Positions 24,262-28,505 of a stretch of 28,505 bases of DNA are shown piece by piece; position 1 is the stretch's first letter; each line of letters begins with the position of its first letter. The position numbers were made by a program, and so were the translations under genes. The notes beneath the pieces are model-generated. The model saw only the letters and a list, made by a program, of their open reading frames with translations, did not search any database and had not been told where the DNA came from. Where the stretch lies: positions 1 to 28,505 of the forward strand of contig JAFYRB010000030.1 of the NCBI GenBank assembly GCA_017559615.1, in the 5' to 3' direction. This DNA is from Alistipes sp. (lineage in GTDB: Bacteria; Bacteroidota; Bacteroidia; Bacteroidales; Rikenellaceae).

Positions 24262-25278
24262 ATGGGTGTAGATAGAAACTTACGAAATATCGAGAGTGAC
24301 AAGGAGTTCGAGGGCCGCATTCGTCCACAAGCGTTGGAGAACTTTGCGGGCCAGGATAAGATTGTCGCTAACCTAAAGATATTTATCAAGGCAGCTCTTA
24401 TGCGTGGCGACTCTCTCGACCACGTGTTACTTCACGGACCTCCAGGACTTGGTAAGACCACGCTGGCAAATATCATTGCCAACGAGATGGGCGCACAGCT
24501 AAAGGTCACCTCTGGTCCTGTGTTGGATAAACCTGGTGACTTGGCGGGCTTGCTTACGAACCTTAACCCTGGCGATGTGCTATTCATTGACGAGATACAC
24601 CGTCTCAGCCCTATTGTCGAGGAGTATCTCTACTCGGCGATGGAGGATTACAAAATAGACATTGTCTTGGACAAGGGTCCTGCGGCACGTTCTATACAGA
24701 TTGAGTTGGCACCATTTACACTTGTTGGTGCTACAACACGCAGTGGTTTGCTCACCTCTCCACTCCGTGCACGTTTCGGCATCACTTGCCACTTGGAGTA
24801 TTACGATGCTCCCGTTTTAGCGGGAATTGTGAAGCGCTCGGCATCTATCCTCGATATCTCTATCGACGATAGCGCAGCACTTGAGATAGCACTTCGCTCG
24901 CGTGGCACACCACGTATCGCCAATGCCCTACTCCGCCGTGTTCGTGACTTTGCAATGGTCGAGGGCGAGGGACACATCGACGTGGATATCACGCGCATAG
25001 CCCTCACGGCTCTCAATATCGACGCTCGCGGTCTTGACCAGATGGACAACAAGATTTTGGCTACGATAATTGAGAAGTTCAACGGCGGTCCTGTGGGCCT
25101 TAATACCATCGCTACGGCAGTTGGCGAGGAGGCGGGAACTGTGGAGGAGGTTTACGAGCCATTCCTCATTAAGGAGGGATTCCTAAAGCGCACACCACGC
25201 GGTCGCGAGGCTACCGAGTTAGCGTACAAACATCTCGGTTATGCCTATGGTAATGGCGACGACCAGACACTATTCTAA
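24262..25278 (+). CDS. ruvB: Holliday junction branch migration helicase RuvB
   Basis: RuvB is the hexameric AAA+ motor that works with RuvA to drive branch migration of Holliday junctions in recombination and repair. The 338-residue length is normal. The N-terminus [15 protein letters not shown] is characteristic. Walker [10 protein letters not shown] is at 59-67 and Walker B VLFIDEIH at 106-113. The sensor/arginine-finger segment [18 protein letters not shown] covers 156-173. The C-terminal winged helix contains [15 protein letters not shown] and [17 protein letters not shown], the family signature. It is monocistronic here: promoter upstream, terminator downstream, and divergent from the nuclease locus. 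No oddity seen. Confidence 0.97.
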   Translation: MGVDRNLRNIESDKEFEGRIRPQALENFAGQDKIVANLKIFIKAALMRGDSLDHVLLHGPPGLGKTTLANIIANEMGAQLKVTSGPVLDKPGDLAGLLTNLNPGDVLFIDEIHRLSPIVEEYLYSAMEDYKIDIVLDKGPAARSIQIELAPFTLVGATTRSGLLTSPLRARFGITCHLEYYDAPVLAGIVKRSASILDISIDDSAALEIALRSRGTPRIANALLRRVRDFAMVEGEGHIDVDITRIALTALNIDARGLDQMDNKILATIIEKFNGGPVGLNTIATAVGEEAGTVEEVYEPFLIKEGFLKRTPRGREATELAYKHLGYAYGNGDDQTLF

Positions 25279-25299
25279 ATAGTTGACATACAAATAAAT

Positions 25300-25337
25300 A
25301 AAGGAGTTTAAGGAAAGTAAAGCTTAAGCTCCTTTTT
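25300..25337 (+). terminator. Rho-independent terminator of ruvB
   Basis: A 13-bp stem with one T-G wobble pairs 25300-25312 (AAAGGAGTTTAAG) with 25323-25335 around a 10-base loop and runs into a T5 tract, 22 bases after the ruvB stop. Confidence 0.85.
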
Positions 25338-25359
25338 CTTTGTCAGACACAAAGAAAAA
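25333..25359. terminator. Second hairpin between ruvB and ntpK
   Basis: A perfect 11-bp stem (TTTTTCTTTGT at 25333-25343 with ACAAAGAAAAA at 25349-25359) has a 5-base loop. It shares bases with the flanking hairpins, so the three structures probably compete. Confidence 0.6.
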
Positions 25360-25393
25360 TGCCACCTTCGGGATACCCCAATGGTGGCATTTT
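25356..25393 (-). terminator. Terminator of the V-ATPase operon
   Basis: An 11-bp stem (AAAATGCCACC at 25356-25366 with GGTGGCATTTT at 25383-25393) includes an inner GGG/CCC pairing. On the minus strand it is followed by a T-rich stretch, and it lies 40 bases after the ntpK stop. Confidence 0.8.
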
Positions 25394-25432
25394 CTATTAA
25401 GGTAGAAGTATCCTCTACCCTACAATCTTAAC

Positions 25433-25885
25433 TTATGCAATTGCAGTTGAGATAAGGAATGTTGCTGCTACACCCAAGATAGCATAAAGCTCTGGGAACG
25501 CTGCAAGGATAAGAGTCTTACCCATAACGTCGTTACCGTTACCGATAGCTGTGATACCATTAGCACAAACCTTTGCCTGGAACAATGCAGATGACAAACA
25601 TACGATAGCCATCAAAAGACCAGCACCGAAGATACCTACTGCAGTAAGCATAGACATCTGTGCAGAGATAAGACCGCTAACCATAAAGTAACCTACGAAA
25701 CCGTAGAGACCCTGTGAACCAGGAAGCGCAGAAAGAATCATATAGCTACCGAAAGCACCACCATTCTTCTTCAACGCACCTACTGATGCCATACCGCAAC
25801 GTGCAGTTGCAACTGCTGAAGCCAAACCTGATACACCGACCATAAGGACAACGCCCAAATAAGCCAAAATTAATGCTGAATTCAT
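25433..25885 (-). CDS. ntpK: V-type ATPase subunit K (membrane rotor ring)
   Basis: The 150-residue protein is the 16-kDa proteolipid with four membrane helices (two hairpins) that forms the rotor ring of the V-type ATPase in the inner membrane. The essential carboxylate is Glu132 in AAFPELYAILG. LPGSQGLYGF in the second helix (Leu54, Ser57, Gln58, Tyr61) and Gln103 in LFQAKVCANGI correspond, with a constant offset of seven, to the sodium ligands I recall for Enterococcus hirae NtpK (Leu61, Thr64, Gln65, Tyr68, Gln110, Glu139). The first hairpin lacks a carboxylate, as in NtpK. A sodium-translocating rotor is thus likely. It is last in the minus-strand operon, 37 bases after subunit I. Confidence 0.95.
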   Translation of the reverse strand: MNSALILAYLGVVLMVGVSGLASAVATARCGMASVGALKKNGGAFGSYMILSALPGSQGLYGFVGYFMVSGLISAQMSMLTAVGIFGAGLLMAIVCLSSALFQAKVCANGITAIGNGNDVMGKTLILAAFPELYAILGVAATFLISTAIA

Positions 25886-25922
25886 AATTGTTTAAAGTTT
25901 TAAATTGTTAATTATTATTTGT

Positions 25923-27782
25923 TTACTTATTCATTTTACGCACAGGATCGAAGGTACGCTGTCCCATCTCGAAACCTGCATTTTTATAAAACTCAACAAA
26001 GGTCAAACGCATAGGATGTACGAATGACGAAATTGCCGACATAAAGAGATTGATACCGTGGCCAATAAGCAGAATGATAGAGGCTGCGATAACTGGTACG
26101 ATATATCCGTACCAAGGTGTTCCAGGAGCCATATCACTAATACCCGAAAGGCCTGTTGCAAGTGAGTTGAAGACCTGTGCCAATACACCACCCGACAAAC
26201 CGATAGCGAACAATCGGATGTAGCTCAACACATCGCTCAACAAACCGGTGATATTGTTATACGCATCCCACAAACCTGCACCAATATTGATAAGCGGATT
26301 ACGCTTAACATTATTAAGGACAATCATAAGGAATGCACCAATACCAACCATCACCTTGAAAATCAGCGATGAAGCATCAAATCCAGGGATGCCAAGACCA
26401 AACATTGGAAGACCAAGTGCCAACGAACCCGAGAGAAGGATGATAAACCAACCCAAGAGTCCGAATGTTGAGGTGAAACCAAAGAGTTTAGTTCGCATAT
26501 AGATATTGATAGCCATACCCACCAAAATCTGGAATACACCGATAGCCAACGATATTGAGAAGAACTGCGTCTGGAAATCGAGGAATGGCGTAGGCTCACC
26601 AGCCTCATAACCAAGCAACGCTGGAATACTCATACCGAACAACGAGCCAGTGTAGAGACCAAATAGTATTGTTGCCGTAGCACAAACTATCGATAGCCAC
26701 GCCGCCTGACGGAGTCCCTGACCACCCTTCTTCAACAATATCAAGCCCACGATAAGCATCACTGCGCCATAACCTGCATCGTTAAGACAGATGGCGAAGA
26801 ATAGCATATAGAATACGCCGAAGATTGCTGTAAGGTCCAATGTTCCATACTTTGGCAAGGCGTACATCGCACCGATAAGCTCAAACAGACGTGCAAAGCG
26901 GTTGTTCTTGAGCTTCACAGGCGCCTCATCATCTATCGTAGCATCACGACGCTCGTAGATGAGGTTTGGATACTCGTTCAAGAGTGCATCAACCTTTGCA
27001 GATGTCTCTGCCTCGGCCCAACCCTCAAGAATCATCAAGTGGCCATCAGCCTCACGCTGTGCCATAGCACCAACCTTCAAGCCTTGAAGCTGCTCCTTAA
27101 GCACTCCACACTCCGCAGCAATCATCTCGCGTGATGCCGCAGCGCGTGAGAATACCTCATTAAGAGCCTTATCCTCAGCCTCAAGACGCTTAATCTCAGC
27201 ACGCATAGCCTCGCTATCCATCGCAGGGAGGCGTACCTCCTGACCATCAACAGCTACATTTACTGCCTCGGTTGTGATAGCTGCGAAATATACGAACGAC
27301 TGCGTACGGCCAACCTCCGAGAATGTTACACCCTCGGCAGACTCTGCAACAAGCTTCTCGAATACCGCAGGCTGCGCAACAAAGAAGCGGATGTTTACAC
27401 CCTGAGCCACAAGACGCTCTACGTCCTGCATAGAGTATCGTCCCCAAGGAGCAACCTCCTCGGCCTGCTTCTCAAGACGAGCAATCTCCTGATTGATACG
27501 CTGACGCTCCGCACGTGCAGCATCGAAACACTCGTAAGCCTCCACACCTGTGGCATAAATCATCGCCGATGAGTTATACTCTGGTGAGGCAGCGAACTCC
27601 GTAAGAGCGGCACACGCCTTGTTATAAGAGTCAATCTGCAATAGAAGCGCTCTGTCGCCCTCCGAAGGCTCCCAACCAGTAGTGGTGATATCCACCAAAC
27701 CGAGTTCGCGCAACTCGTTGACAAAGCGCTCCTGCTCTCCAGCATAAAGCACAATGTCGTAGCGAATCATCTTACTTATCAT
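25923..27782 (-). CDS. ntpI: V-type ATPase subunit I (stator membrane subunit)
   Basis: The 619-residue protein is the a/I subunit, which forms the ion half-channels next to the rotor ring and holds the peripheral stalks. The first half (about 1-310) is the cytoplasmic arm with coiled-coil stretches (around 90-125 and 190-245). From about residue 315 seven or so membrane helices follow. DVLSYIRLFAIGLSGGVLAQ contains the essential Arg523 that faces the rotor carboxylate. Its start overlaps the subunit D stop by four bases (ATGA), implying translational coupling. Length and order (B, D, I, K) match the bacterial V/A-type operons of Bacteroidales. Confidence 0.95.
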   Translation of the reverse strand: MISKMIRYDIVLYAGEQERFVNELRELGLVDITTTGWEPSEGDRALLLQIDSYNKACAALTEFAASPEYNSSAMIYATGVEAYECFDAARAERQRINQEIARLEKQAEEVAPWGRYSMQDVERLVAQGVNIRFFVAQPAVFEKLVAESAEGVTFSEVGRTQSFVYFAAITTEAVNVAVDGQEVRLPAMDSEAMRAEIKRLEAEDKALNEVFSRAAASREMIAAECGVLKEQLQGLKVGAMAQREADGHLMILEGWAEAETSAKVDALLNEYPNLIYERRDATIDDEAPVKLKNNRFARLFELIGAMYALPKYGTLDLTAIFGVFYMLFFAICLNDAGYGAVMLIVGLILLKKGGQGLRQAAWLSIVCATATILFGLYTGSLFGMSIPALLGYEAGEPTPFLDFQTQFFSISLAIGVFQILVGMAINIYMRTKLFGFTSTFGLLGWFIILLSGSLALGLPMFGLGIPGFDASSLIFKVMVGIGAFLMIVLNNVKRNPLINIGAGLWDAYNNITGLLSDVLSYIRLFAIGLSGGVLAQVFNSLATGLSGISDMAPGTPWYGYIVPVIAASIILLIGHGINLFMSAISSFVHPMRLTFVEFYKNAGFEMGQRTFDPVRKMNK

Positions 27783-28393
27783 ACGTTAGGCTCCTCCATA
27801 GCCGCGGCTTGCGCCTGACGAGTTTTCACAATCTTCTGTGCTGACTTACTGAGGTTCTCCTCATCCTCCATAAATCGCTTAATCTTACGTATGGCATCCT
27901 CATAACCAGGTATCTGTACCTTTTCGTAGAGGTTTACCTTCTGAGTAGTTTTGCGTCGCGCATAGTCCAAGAGCTGCATCTTCTGGTTGAAGACCTCGAA
28001 CTCGATACCGAGACGAGACATTCGCTTCAACACCCTGATACCCTCTGCATACCACACAGGAGCAGAGAATAGGTCATACTCCTTCTCCTCGTATGCGATG
28101 TTCTCCAACACTGGGATGCGCACGCCCGCAATCTTCTGTGACGATAGCTCGACATCGACGATGCGGATAAGATCACAATCAAACTCTCCCCATAGCTGTA
28201 CCATATAGTCATACTGGGCAATAAGTGTGTCCAGTTCCTTACGGAAAGCTAATGCAGAGTCCTTCGCACGTTTTACCTCCGAACGCAATGCACTCTCCTT
28301 ACTCTTAATAGTAGGCAAGGCATTCTTTCGGATTTTGAGCTGCTTTGTCAACTCTCCGAGCGAGGTCTTGTTATACTGAAATTTGATTGCCAT
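27779..28393 (-). CDS. ntpD: V-type ATPase subunit D (central rotor stalk)
   Basis: The 204-residue protein is the central-shaft subunit that rotates inside the A3B3 headpiece in the cytoplasm. The family's long antiparallel coiled coil is visible at both ends: KFQYNKTSLGELTKQLKIRK leads into a helix of charged heptads, and RRKTTQKVNLYEKVQIPGYE (about 145-164) followed by IRKIKRFMEDEENL is the conserved C-terminal helix start, in which the motif K-VNLYEKVQIP is typical. It starts 9 bases after the subunit B stop and overlaps the subunit I start by four bases. Confidence 0.94.
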   Translation of the reverse strand: MAIKFQYNKTSLGELTKQLKIRKNALPTIKSKESALRSEVKRAKDSALAFRKELDTLIAQYDYMVQLWGEFDCDLIRIVDVELSSQKIAGVRIPVLENIAYEEKEYDLFSAPVWYAEGIRVLKRMSRLGIEFEVFNQKMQLLDYARRKTTQKVNLYEKVQIPGYEDAIRKIKRFMEDEENLSKSAQKIVKTRQAQAAAMEEPNV

Positions 28394-28402
28394 AAATATT
28401 TA

Positions 28403-28505
28403 CTATTTCCAATATTTATCAACAAGCTCCTGCTTGATGCTCACCTCACCCTTGTTGAAGTGCTCTGCGAACAACGACCAAGCGATATCGAGCATCTGCT
28501 CAATC
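28403..28505 (-). CDS. ntpB: V-type ATPase subunit B, C-terminal end (truncated by window edge)
   Basis: The last 33 codons before the stop (complement of 28403-28405) read IEQMLDIAWSLFAEHF and then NKGEVSIKQELVDKYWK. This fits the C-terminus of the V-type B subunit, the non-catalytic nucleotide-binding subunit of the headpiece. The start lies outside the window. The call rests on the short helix pattern and on position directly before subunit D in the expected order. Confidence 0.85.
   Translation of the reverse strand, partial: IEQMLDIAWSLFAEHFNKGEVSIKQELVDKYWK

Noticed and set aside
25333..25393. Palindromes as a phage or element attachment site
   Set aside because: They behave as terminators of convergent genes, and no integrase or duplicated flank is present.

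Overview
The window reads as a chromosomal segment of a Bacteroidota, order Bacteroidales. The evidence is the protein families (BACON domains, a CarboxypepD_reg-type TonB receptor, a DUF5689 lipoprotein, a DUF4836-like protein, a bacterial V-type ATPase), promoters of the Bacteroidota form TTG-N19/20-TAnnTTTG, and the lack of Shine-Dalgarno sequences. A cysteate synthase homologue, expected in sulfonolipid makers, makes Alistipes or another Rikenellaceae my best guess; that genus call is inference. Nearly all of the window is coding, no gene-free gap exceeds 300 bases, and I see no tRNA, rRNA, CRISPR array, insertion sequence or phage.

Layout. (1) 1-4183, plus strand: the 3' part of gyrB, a terminator, udk, a lipoprotein with a possible gingipain-like (clan CD) His/Cys pair, and a BACON lipoprotein. 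(2) 4258-8322, minus strand: a compact four-gene run transcribed cysteate synthase, manA, LuxR-type regulator, YqhD-like alcohol dehydrogenase, with a recognisable promoter just upstream. (3) 8498-14353, plus strand, divergent from the previous run: a DUF4836-like envelope protein, an atypical ABC ATPase, an FtsX-like permease, a GNAT acetyltransferase and a Uup-type ABC-F protein, in a run whose genes overlap or nearly touch. (4) 14405-24026, minus strand: a large multidomain lipoprotein, a lipoprotein DNA/RNA non-specific nuclease, a secreted endonuclease/exonuclease/phosphatase-fold enzyme, a TonB-dependent receptor and a DUF5689 OB-fold lipoprotein. (5) 24262-25278, plus strand: ruvB. (6) 25433-28505, minus strand: V-type ATPase subunits B (partial), D, I and K. 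Convergent gene ends carry strong hairpin terminators.

How the genes work together. The most interesting part is region 4. Two different exported nucleases, a TonB receptor and two lipoproteins with OB-fold-like domains lie in one direction. I read this as an extracellular DNA/RNA scavenging locus organised like a polysaccharide utilisation locus, with the DUF5689 protein in the place of SusD: a surface nuclease cuts, OB-fold lipoproteins bind, the receptor imports oligonucleotides, and the periplasmic enzyme finishes degradation. This is inference from domains and order. Second in interest are the cysteate synthase, which points to sulfonolipid synthesis rather than threonine synthesis, and its neighbour, a LuxR-type regulator with a receiver-like domain that has lost its phosphorylation residues and carries a histidine-rich hinge.
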